In this document: positions 1 through 5,854 of the stretch, piece after piece
Layout of the letters: the number at the start of each line of letters is the position of its first letter
Numbering within the stretch: position 1 is the stretch's first letter
Origin: Candidatus Treponema faecavium
Lineage (GTDB): Bacteria > Spirochaetota > Spirochaetia > Treponematales > Treponemataceae
Direction: 5' to 3'
Assembly (NCBI GenBank): GCA_019113455.1
Contig: DXHG01000076.1
Location: forward strand, 1 to 7,485
DNA length: 7,485 bases
Translations under genes and position numbers: made by a program
Notes under the pieces: generated by a model
What the model saw: only the letters and a program-made list of their open reading frames with translations
The model's database searches: none
What the model was told of the DNA's origin: nothing

Positions 1-1079
1 ATCTCGGCGTGCTAACCACGATACCGTCGGAAACCGTCTTTGAACCGCTGTATGCAACGCTGCGGCGGAACGTGTATCTTACCGTAACGATTCTTTCGCT
101 CACGATTATTTTTATCTATTTCTTTTCACGCACAATCAGCACGCCGGTGCGCCGGCTGGCAGCCGCTTCAAACGAGATCGAGCAGGGGCGTTTTTTGATA
201 GACCTCAAACCGCGCACCCGAGACGAAATAGGGCTTTTGACGCGGCGCTTTGTAAAAATGGGCCAGGGTCTTGCCGAACGGGAACGCCTTAAAGACACGT
301 TCGGCCGCTTTATCAACAAGGATATTGCCGAAAAAGCACTGCGCGGAGAGCTCACGCTCGGCGGCGAGACAAAATTCGTTACTATCTTTTTCTCGGATAT
401 CCGCTCGTTTACTGCAATTTCAGAAAAGCTCGAACCGTTTGAAGTTGTTGAGTTCCTGAACCTATACATGACGCGCATGGTCAACTGCGTAAACGAGACC
501 GGCGGCGTTGTAGACAAATTTATCGGCGACGCCATCATGGCCGTATGGGGAGCGCCCGTGTCAGCAGGCAGCCCCGCTGCCGATGCGCTTAACTGCATAC
601 GCGCGGCGCTGATGATGCGCTCATCCCTCATGGAGTTCAATGCCGGACGCGGCGGAGACAAAAAACCGATTATCAAAATCGGCTGCGGCATAAACACCGG
701 CCCTGTTGTCGCCGGTCAGATTGGTTCAAACGACCGCATGGAATACACCGTTATCGGCGACGCGGTTAACTTTGCCTCGCGCACGGAATCGCTCAATAAA
801 CCGCTTGGCACCGATATTCTGATTACGGAAAATACCTACGAGCTCATAAAGGAACATATCATTGCCGAACAGATGCCGTCAGTAACGGTAAAGGGAAAAG
901 AAAAACCGGTGCGCATGTACGCGGTAGTTAATCTGCGCGGCGCTTCTGACATCGCCGGTACCGGTCCAACCGGCCCGCAGTCGCTTGCGCAGGTGCGCAA
1001 GCTGCTTGGTATCCCGACTCCTGATTTTGCCAAGGTGAACCTCGATGAAGAAGAAAAGAAATACAAGATCAAAAATTAA
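1..1079 (+). CDS. Membrane-bound class III adenylate cyclase, 5' end cut off by the window
   Basis: Predicted to make cAMP from ATP at the inner face of the cytoplasmic membrane. The frame is open from base 3 and the first residues (LGVLTTIPSETVF) look like the end of a periplasmic Cache-type sensor, so the GTG at 9 is not taken as the real start. A membrane helix is coded by about 72-125, a HAMP linker by about 126-290, and the cyclase domain by about 370-930. Catalytic residues are all visible: the two metal Asp (FFSDIRSFT, codon 396-398; FIGDAIM, codon 528-530), the adenine-selecting Lys (516-518) and Thr (747-749, in YTVIGD), and the transition-state Asn (768-770) and Arg (780-782). The Lys/Thr pair points to ATP rather than GTP and to subclass IIIb. 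A Lys- and Glu-rich tail follows. The last 35 bp overlap the next gene, suggesting translational coupling. Resembles what I recall as T. pallidum TP0485. The signal sensed is unknown because the sensor lies outside the window. Confidence 0.93.
   Translation, partial: LGVLTTIPSETVFEPLYATLRRNVYLTVTILSLTIIFIYFFSRTISTPVRRLAAASNEIEQGRFLIDLKPRTRDEIGLLTRRFVKMGQGLAERERLKDTFGRFINKDIAEKALRGELTLGGETKFVTIFFSDIRSFTAISEKLEPFEVVEFLNLYMTRMVNCVNETGGVVDKFIGDAIMAVWGAPVSAGSPAADALNCIRAALMMRSSLMEFNAGRGGDKKPIIKIGCGINTGPVVAGQIGSNDRMEYTVIGDAVNFASRTESLNKPLGTDILITENTYELIKEHIIAEQMPSVTVKGKEKPVRMYAVVNLRGASDIAGTGPTGPQSLAQVRKLLGIPTPDFAKVNLDEEEKKYKIKN
1032..1038 (+). promoter_or_regulatory. Ribosome binding site for the FecR-like gene, inside the cyclase gene
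   Basis: AAGGTGA lies six bases before the ATG at 1045. It supports that start even though it lies within the upstream coding sequence, and it implies that ribosomes finishing the cyclase can feed the next gene. Confidence 0.6.
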
Positions 1080-3945
1080 GGATATTCTTGTAGTTCTCTT
1101 GTTTTTGTTTATCGCAGGAGCCGGCTTATACCTATTTTGGAACGATCTTAACCGTTCGCTGACAAAACTGAACGAACAGCCAATCGCGACGATTACTTAT
1201 AAGTACCGCGTTGCGCAGCGCCGCTTTATTGACCGCCTTATCTGGGATCGCCTGCAGCAGAACACGCCGCTGTATAACGGAGACACGATACGCACCGCCG
1301 CGCAGGCGGAAGCGACAATACATTTTATTGACAACAGCATCATGGAGCTGCAGGAAAACTCCATAGCGCAGGTGTTCCTTGATACGGAAGGCGCGGCGGA
1401 AATCAATTTTTCAGGCGGCGGCATCCGCATAGACGCGACGGCGGCGCAGACCGGCGTACGGCTTCGTTCAGGCAATGCTTCCGTGCAGGTTTCGTCAGGT
1501 TCAGAACTCGCGGCGCACGCTACCGCGCAATCAAGCGGCGCAGCAGGAGGTGCGCAGAGTTCCATGCCGCTTACGCTGCAGGTGCTGCGCGGTTCCGCCG
1601 CTCTCACAGACGCCCAGGGAGCAGGCGTGCAGAGCCTCGCTGCCGGTAGCACGTTTAACGTAGACGCCGCGGGCGCTGTTTCTCAGACAATACTGACCGT
1701 AACGTCTCCGACAGCGAACGCAAAAGTGCTCAGCATGGGAGCAGAGACAGTGCCGGTTGATTTTTCCTGGACGGTGCATAATCTGCCTGAACGCAGCAAT
1801 ATTATTCTTGAAACAGCGCAGGACAGGGATTTCACGGCGCTCGTGGAACAGATAGCCATTTCCGGCCTGCAGAATGTAACGCTTGATATTCCTGCAGGAA
1901 TAACGTGGTGGCGCATATACGCGGCAGACGGCAGCGAACCGATTGCAGACGCAGCGGTATCAGGCCGTATTCAGGTGCTTGACACCCCGAAGCCTGAACT
2001 CACCGTGCCGGCAAATAACGACGTGTTTTCGTATCGGACAAAGCATCCGGCGCTGCGGTTTGTGTGGACCGGAAACGAATACGCAGCTTCGTATCTGCTT
2101 GAAATCGCGGATAATCCCGATATGCAAAACCCGCTGTTCTCGCAGCAGACGCAGCAGACGTCAAGCATTATCTCAACGCTTGGAGCGGGCAGCTACTATT
2201 GGCGCGTTACGCCGTTTTATGTTATCAACAACACCGGCGCAGGGCCTGCGTCAGCTGTCGGGCAGTTTTCGATTGAGCAGCGGGGAGCGCTTGTGCCGCC
2301 GGAACTGAATCTGCCTGAAGCGAACGGCTTTATAAACACCGACGCGCAGGATGAGCGCGGTTCGCTCCGTTCCGTATTCTTTTCATGGCAGAATGATCCT
2401 GAAGCCGCCTCATACCGCATACGCATATCACGCTCCAGCGATCTCTCTGCCCCTGCCGTAGATGCGGCGACATACGCAAACACGTATCAGGTCATACCGG
2501 AGCAGGCGAATATCGCGGACGGCCGCTGGTACTGGGGCGTTACGACAACCGACATAGAAGGCAATACCTCAGCCGTTTCCGAAATCAGATCGTTTACCGC
2601 GGTAAAAGGCGATATTGTATTCTATACGGTGTTCCCGCCCGATGAGTATAATATTGCCGATTCGCGCATGTTTGACATTAAATTCACGTGGAAAAACAAT
2701 ATTCCCGGAAACCTGCGCTTTCAGATAGCGCGCGACGCTGCGTTTACCGACATGCTTGCAGACGACGTGCTTGATTCCTCCATACTGAGCAATTCCGGCA
2801 AGACGCTTGCAGACGGCAGCTACTACTGGCGCATCGCGACGCAGGAACCGCTGGGCGGCGATGAACCGCTGTATACCGAACCTAAGCGGTTCTATGTGCT
2901 GCCGCCGCTTAACGCGCCTGTGCAGACAGCGCCCGCTGCAGGTGAGCGGCTCATCGTCTACCCCGACACACCCAGCCGCTTTGAATGGAGTCCGACAGCG
3001 GGAGCAGATTACTATCAGTTCGCGCTCTATGAATCAGAAAGCCTTGACCCGCTGTACCAACATAACTTTGTAGGCGATACGTTTATCGAGCTTGACTTGC
3101 AGGATATGCCGAGCGGCTACTACTACTGGACGGTGCAGGCAATCGCGGAAGAAACGATGCAGGCGACGCGGCGCACCGGCATAACAGCGCAGGCCACATT
3201 CCGCATGATACCGCTGCATCCGATAGAGCTGCACGAGCCGCAGAACGGCGTACACATCAGCGGCCTTGACGCCTACTATAATCCGCCGGCTGTTTCGTGG
3301 CACTCGCCTGATCCGCTCAGAAGCGGGCAGTCCCGCTTTACGCTTGCAGAAAGCTCTGCCCTGCTGCCTGCATCGCACACTGCTGCTGTATCGGAAAGCC
3401 CGCGCGTGATTATGACGCAGAACTCGCCGCCTGAACAGATACAGCTTCCGCGGCTTACGGCAGGAACCTATTACTGGAACGTTACCGGCATTACCGTTGA
3501 CGAACTTGACGTTACCCCGCGCAGTCCGTTCTCGTTTACCGTCGATCCCATACCGCCCTTCCCTGCGGTGCCGGACATGACGCCGCCTGACGGCTCCGTG
3601 TTTGACGAAACATACCTCGTAAACACGCTTTCACTGCAGTTTACCTGGCAAAGCGTTCCCGATGCAGAGGCGTACGTCTTTACGGTATACAAAAAAAACG
3701 CAGGAACCGTGCGCGAGACCGTTATCTCCGAAATGATACCTGCTGACGCAGAGCTTTCGTATCTGATTGAGGATATTTCCGTTCTCGACGTAGGCAGCTT
3801 TGTCTGGACAGTAGAGGCCGTCCGCCTTACAGACGACGGAGAGATACTGCAGCACGGCGTTACTGAAGACACCGTGTTCTCTGTTACGCTGCCGGAAATA
3901 CCTCAGTTTACTGTCGCAGATCCGGGAGAATTGTATGGCAACTAG
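1045..3945 (+). CDS. FecR-domain protein with seven fibronectin III-like repeats, inner-membrane anchored
   Basis: A 966-residue protein predicted to sit in the inner membrane and project into the periplasm. Residues 1-12 are very basic, about 13-32 form one hydrophobic helix (VVLLFLFIAGAGLYLFW), and no cleavage site is evident. Residues about 45-220 look like a FecR domain: NGDTIRT around G79-D80, the following strand pattern, and LQVLRGSAAL plus LAAGSTFNV near its end, interrupted by an Ala/Gly/Ser-rich stretch near 156-173. Residues about 235-950 hold seven divergent modules. Each has an early Trp in an F-x-W strand (W242, 341, 448, 549, 648, 752, 868) and a late aromatic-W-x-V strand (W288, 386, 497, 595, 695, 811, 921). 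FecR proper is an anti-sigma regulator, but here only about 12 residues face the cytoplasm, so that role is unlikely. Overlap with both neighbours suggests a shared complex or pathway; a stalk or scaffold role is inference. By recalled gene order it would be the TP0484 counterpart. Confidence 0.88.
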   Translation: MKKKRNTRSKIKDILVVLLFLFIAGAGLYLFWNDLNRSLTKLNEQPIATITYKYRVAQRRFIDRLIWDRLQQNTPLYNGDTIRTAAQAEATIHFIDNSIMELQENSIAQVFLDTEGAAEINFSGGGIRIDATAAQTGVRLRSGNASVQVSSGSELAAHATAQSSGAAGGAQSSMPLTLQVLRGSAALTDAQGAGVQSLAAGSTFNVDAAGAVSQTILTVTSPTANAKVLSMGAETVPVDFSWTVHNLPERSNIILETAQDRDFTALVEQIAISGLQNVTLDIPAGITWWRIYAADGSEPIADAAVSGRIQVLDTPKPELTVPANNDVFSYRTKHPALRFVWTGNEYAASYLLEIADNPDMQNPLFSQQTQQTSSIISTLGAGSYYWRVTPFYVINNTGAGPASAVGQFSIEQRGALVPPELNLPEANGFINTDAQDERGSLRSVFFSWQNDPEAASYRIRISRSSDLSAPAVDAATYANTYQVIPEQANIADGRWYWGVTTTDIEGNTSAVSEIRSFTAVKGDIVFYTVFPPDEYNIADSRMFDIKFTWKNNIPGNLRFQIARDAAFTDMLADDVLDSSILSNSGKTLADGSYYWRIATQEPLGGDEPLYTEPKRFYVLPPLNAPVQTAPAAGERLIVYPDTPSRFEWSPTAGADYYQFALYESESLDPLYQHNFVGDTFIELDLQDMPSGYYYWTVQAIAEETMQATRRTGITAQATFRMIPLHPIELHEPQNGVHISGLDAYYNPPAVSWHSPDPLRSGQSRFTLAESSALLPASHTAAVSESPRVIMTQNSPPEQIQLPRLTAGTYYWNVTGITVDELDVTPRSPFSFTVDPIPPFPAVPDMTPPDGSVFDETYLVNTLSLQFTWQSVPDAEAYVFTVYKKNAGTVRETVISEMIPADAELSYLIEDISVLDVGSFVWTVEAVRLTDDGEILQHGVTEDTVFSVTLPEIPQFTVADPGELYGN
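1768..3822 (+). repeat. Seven tandem degenerate Ig/fibronectin III-like protein modules
   Basis: The protein repeats at intervals of about 98-116 residues. Each unit opens with a strand such as VDFSW, LRFVW, VFFSW, IKFTW, SRFEW, AVSW or LQFTW. Next comes a Y/F-x-(F/I)-x-(I/V/L) strand, and the unit closes with WWRIYAAD, YYWRVTPF, WYWGVTTT, YYWRIATQ, YYWTVQAI, YYWNVTGI or FVWTVEAV. The Trp-to-Trp distance within a unit is 46, 45, 49, 46, 47, 59 and 53 residues. The repetition shows at protein level, with no long identical DNA stretch noticed, so the duplications look old. Confidence 0.75.
3924..3928 (+). promoter_or_regulatory. Ribosome binding site for the outer-membrane protein gene
   Basis: GGGAG sits six bases before the ATG at 3935, inside the end of the upstream gene. 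It fixes the start that gives a clean signal peptide and makes an 11-bp overlap with the upstream stop codon. Confidence 0.65.
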
Positions 3946-5125
3946 CGCAAAATATATTCTTTCATATGTACTGCTTTTTCTGCTGCACGCTGCGCTCACC
4001 GCGCAAAACAGCTCCCCCGTCCAGCTTGACACGACGAATTACCGCATCGTTACAGACGAAAACGGGGAACAATATATTGAACAGACGCTTTCGTGGCAGC
4101 GCATAGACTATATCCGCGAATATGAAGTGATTATTGACCGCCAGGATGAAAACGGGCACTGGGTTACGGTTGAACAGACAACCACACAAGACAATTTAAT
4201 TACCCTCCGCCTTGACGGCGGACAGTACCGCTGCGCTGTAATCATATACAACCTGCTGGGCAAAAAAGCGTATCAGACGCCGTACACGGAGTTTACCGTA
4301 GAAAAAGCGACGCGGCCTGAAATCAGATCCCTGTCCCCTTCACTTATCTATCTTGATGAACCGGTAAGCGGCACGTTTTCCGTGCGCGGCGTGCAGCTGC
4401 TCCCCGAGTCTGATTTTGTGCTGCTGCGGCTTAGCAATAACGAAACGCACACACCTGAATCGTATGTCCCTGACGGCCGCGGCAGAAGTGCAGAAGTAAC
4501 GTTTGACACCTCTCTTTTTGACACGGGAGAGTATGTCTTGCAGGTAAAAAACCCCGGCGGTTTTCAGGCGGAGATGCCGCTCACCATAAAGTTCTACAAA
4601 TGGTATGACTTTACGATTTCTGCAGGCTACTCGCCAAACTTTGTCCTTGCCGACGACACCATTATACACTACTTTGACACGCGCATGGCGCTGCTCGGCG
4701 GAGATTTCCGCATGACGTTTATTCCGCTTAAACGAAGGTTCGGCTATATCGGCGTGTCGCTTTCCATGCTGTATCACCGGCTTTCGACACAGCTCGATGC
4801 GTATAATCTGTCCGTAAATGTGTTTCAGGCATATATAAACGCCGTGTACCAATACCCGATTATAAAAAACCGGCTCGTTATTGACGCACATGCCGGAGTC
4901 GGCTTTCTGTTTCTGCATAATCTTATTTTTGCATATCCGCACGACATTACGTCTGACCCATTCACGTCGTTTTATTTTGCGGCAAACGCTGGAGCAGCGC
5001 TGCAGCTATACGTGTGGAAGCGTTTATATATAGAAGCAAAAGCAGACTTCATGATTGCCCCCATCATGAAAGACATGTATCTTATGTCCGTGCAGCCGGT
5101 GCTTTCTATCGGCTATCAGTTCTGA
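3935..5125 (+). CDS. Exported protein with Ig-like domains and predicted C-terminal outer-membrane beta-barrel (Tp0483-like)
   Basis: A 396-residue protein with a signal peptide: Lys6, a hydrophobic core at about 7-21, and a likely signal peptidase I cut after A23 (ALTA|QNSS). Residues about 30-122 form one more module like those of the preceding protein (W54 in QTLSWQRI; Y98 in GGQYRCAVII, 44 residues later). Residues about 126-220 resemble an IPT/TIG fold (PEIRSLSPSLIYLDEP). From W223 to the end, about 174 residues show alternating hydrophobic/polar strands rich in aromatics, and the protein ends LSIGYQF, with Phe last and Tyr at -2. That is the usual signal for insertion by the BAM machinery, and the length suits about eight strands. 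It closes the three-gene operon. By recalled gene order and layout it matches T. pallidum Tp0483, reported to bind host fibronectin; the same function here is only a possibility. Barrel topology is inference from pattern, not a prediction run. Confidence 0.85.
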   Translation: MATSAKYILSYVLLFLLHAALTAQNSSPVQLDTTNYRIVTDENGEQYIEQTLSWQRIDYIREYEVIIDRQDENGHWVTVEQTTTQDNLITLRLDGGQYRCAVIIYNLLGKKAYQTPYTEFTVEKATRPEIRSLSPSLIYLDEPVSGTFSVRGVQLLPESDFVLLRLSNNETHTPESYVPDGRGRSAEVTFDTSLFDTGEYVLQVKNPGGFQAEMPLTIKFYKWYDFTISAGYSPNFVLADDTIIHYFDTRMALLGGDFRMTFIPLKRRFGYIGVSLSMLYHRLSTQLDAYNLSVNVFQAYINAVYQYPIIKNRLVIDAHAGVGFLFLHNLIFAYPHDITSDPFTSFYFAANAGAALQLYVWKRLYIEAKADFMIAPIMKDMYLMSVQPVLSIGYQF

Positions 5126-5128
5126 TTC

Positions 5129-5170
5129 CGCGCTGCCGCGTTTAGGTCTATGCTCTGAAGCTGACAGCTT
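5129..5170 (+). other. Two weak hairpins after the operon; no convincing terminator
   Basis: CGCG-CTGC-CGCG (5129-5140) is followed by only TTT, and AAGCT-GAC-AGCTT (5158-5170) has no T-run after it. Either might help end or protect the operon transcript, but neither meets the pattern of an intrinsic terminator. Confidence 0.25.
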
Positions 5171-5203
5171 ACTATGCAATAAATCCGCATCAGCCCTGCT
5201 TAA

Positions 5204-5235
5204 ATGACAGAATAATTATAGTATATGACAGAATA
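5204..5235 (+). repeat. 11-bp direct repeat ATGACAGAATA, 21 bp apart
   Basis: The same 11 bases occur at 5204-5214 and 5225-5235. A 21-bp period is two turns of the helix, which suits a dimeric regulator or paired protein sites upstream of the small gene. The second copy lies partly within a short inverted repeat, AGTAT (5220-5224) and ATACT (5233-5237). It may be chance in an AT-rich stretch. Confidence 0.4.
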
Positions 5236-5250
5236 CTGTGAGAACTAAAC

Positions 5251-5278
5251 GGTTTATTACGGTATATTACAACCGTAA
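5251..5278 (+). promoter_or_regulatory. Tandem decamer and inverted repeat just upstream of the small gene
   Basis: GGTTTATTAC (5251-5260) is followed directly by GGTATATTAC (5261-5270), nine of ten bases the same. TTACGGT (5257-5263) and ACCGTAA (5272-5278) form a perfect 7-bp inverted repeat with an eight-base spacer. A TATATT at 5263-5268 could be a -10 element, but no matching -35 is seen. The site could be an operator or a leader hairpin ending ten bases before the ribosome binding site. Confidence 0.35.
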
Positions 5279-5288
5279 ACTAAAACTT

Positions 5289-5294
5289 AGGAGG
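5289..5294 (+). promoter_or_regulatory. Ideal Shine-Dalgarno AGGAGG for the small gene
   Basis: AGGAGG lies six bases before the ATG at 5301. It decides the start in favour of 5301 over the in-frame GTG at 5238, which has no such element, and predicts strong translation. Confidence 0.85.
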
Positions 5295-5300
5295 TTACAT

Positions 5301-5639
5301 ATGTATACAGCAACTGTTAAAACAGCTGACACCGCAGCTCTTTTCAGGACAATCAATTCATGCAGCGAGCCGGTCATTTGTACCTACAACAACGAGACAT
5401 TTGATCTGCGCCGCAACGCTGCAGTACAGACAACGATACTGTTAACACACAAAGGACAGGACGCCATAGAACTGACTGTCCATACGCGCAATACGCAAGA
5501 CACGATGAAGCTCCTGCACTTTATGATTTCAGGAGAGCACCGCGTGCAGCCCGCAGCCGCCAAAACAGCGCTTGAAAACGCCGCTCTGGCAGTACGCCGG
5601 CTGTTTTCCAAACGCGCGGCGCGCAAAATCACTGCATAA
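5301..5639 (+). CDS. Small cytoplasmic protein of unknown function, possibly HPr-like fold without active-site His
   Basis: A 112-residue protein with no signal peptide or membrane segment. I do not recognise it with confidence. The reading order suggests strand (YTATVKT), helix (TAALFRTINSC), two strands (VICTY and ETFDLR), helix (AVQTTILLTHKG), strand (AIELTVHT), helix (TQDTMKLLHFMI), which is the order of the phosphocarrier HPr. The stretch from ALF to HFMI lines up over about 64 residues with HPr from helix 1 on, with KGQDAIELTV matching the usual G-x-x-(I/V)-x-L strand. HPr's GLHARPA phosphorylation loop is missing, and so is the regulatory Ser site. A basic C-terminal helix (about 86-112, ending RRLFSKRAARKITA) is extra. 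It has its own leader and a strong terminator right after the stop, so it looks like a separate single-gene transcript. The gene call is firm; the HPr link is a weak inference from pattern. Confidence 0.8.
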   Translation: MYTATVKTADTAALFRTINSCSEPVICTYNNETFDLRRNAAVQTTILLTHKGQDAIELTVHTRNTQDTMKLLHFMISGEHRVQPAAAKTALENAALAVRRLFSKRAARKITA

Positions 5640-5645
5640 TATCAC

Positions 5646-5665
5646 ACACTGCCTGACGGCAGTGT
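5646..5665 (+). other. Hairpin six bases after the small gene's stop
   Basis: ACACTGCC (5646-5653), loop TGAC, GGCAGTGT (5658-5665): a perfect 8-bp stem. Only two T follow, so it is more likely an RNA-protecting or pausing hairpin ahead of the real terminator than a terminator itself. Confidence 0.55.
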
Positions 5666-5677
5666 TCCTCCAACGAG

Positions 5678-5709
5678 CGCTGTTCCCATATCAGGAACAG
5701 CGTTTTTTT
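5678..5709 (+). terminator. Intrinsic (Rho-independent) terminator of the small gene
   Basis: CGCTGTTCC (5678-5686), loop CATATCA, GGAACAGCG (5694-5702), then seven T (5703-5709). The 9-bp stem is perfect. Read on the other strand the stem has no T-run after it, so it works for rightward transcripts only. Confidence 0.93.
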
Positions 5710-5841
5710 ATTGCGGCGTGCAGAAGCGCCGCCTCCCGCACACCTCCCTGCCTGCAGGAATTTTCCCGATGGCAAAGGTAAAATTAAGAAGGATTGTTTT
5801 TTCAGACCGAAACGCGCGCCCATCAGCAGCGGCACGCTGCA
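5710..5841. other. Convergent intergenic stretch, no gene seen
   Basis: It lies between the rightward terminator and the leftward HD-GYP gene. It holds a GC-rich inverted repeat, GCGGCG (5713-5718) and CGCCGC (5727-5732), and a CCTGCAGG palindrome near 5751-5758. Neither has a T-run in the leftward direction. Open frames crossing it have no ribosome binding site or protein-like composition. Confidence 0.5.
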
Positions 5842-5854
5842 TCACATGATGCAG
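5826..5854 (-). other. Two overlapping hairpins over and after the HD-GYP stop codon
   Basis: CTGCATCA (5837-5844) pairs with TGATGCAG (5847-5854), leaving two bases between, and spans the TGA stop at 5842-5844. GCAGCG (5826-5831) pairs with CGCTGC (5835-5840) around a three-base loop. They share 5837-5840, so only one can form at a time. No T-run follows in the leftward direction, so this is not an intrinsic terminator. Confidence 0.45.

Noticed and set aside
9..11. GTG as the start of the cyclase gene
   Set aside because: The frame is open to the window edge, and the residues there look like the end of a sensor domain, so the gene starts upstream of the window.
1501..1565. Ala/Gly/Ser-rich stretch as a frameshift or inserted element
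   Set aside because: The frame stays open with matching codon use on both sides, and FecR-like pattern resumes after it; it is most likely a flexible loop.
1197..1652. Antisense open frames across the cyclase and FecR-like genes (also 116-697, 3471-4032, 4340-4942)
   Set aside because: They mirror strongly supported genes on the other strand, show no domain pattern and have no ribosome binding site I could support.
5238..5240. GTG as the start of the small gene
   Set aside because: It has no ribosome binding site and lies among leader repeats, whereas the ATG at 5301 follows an ideal AGGAGG by six bases.
5678..5709. Shared two-way terminator for the converging genes
   Set aside because: The T-run is on the rightward side only; leftward, the stem is followed by CTCGTTGG.
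5713..5732. GC-rich inverted repeat as a terminator for the leftward HD-GYP gene
   Set aside because: Read leftward it is followed by an A-run, not a T-run.
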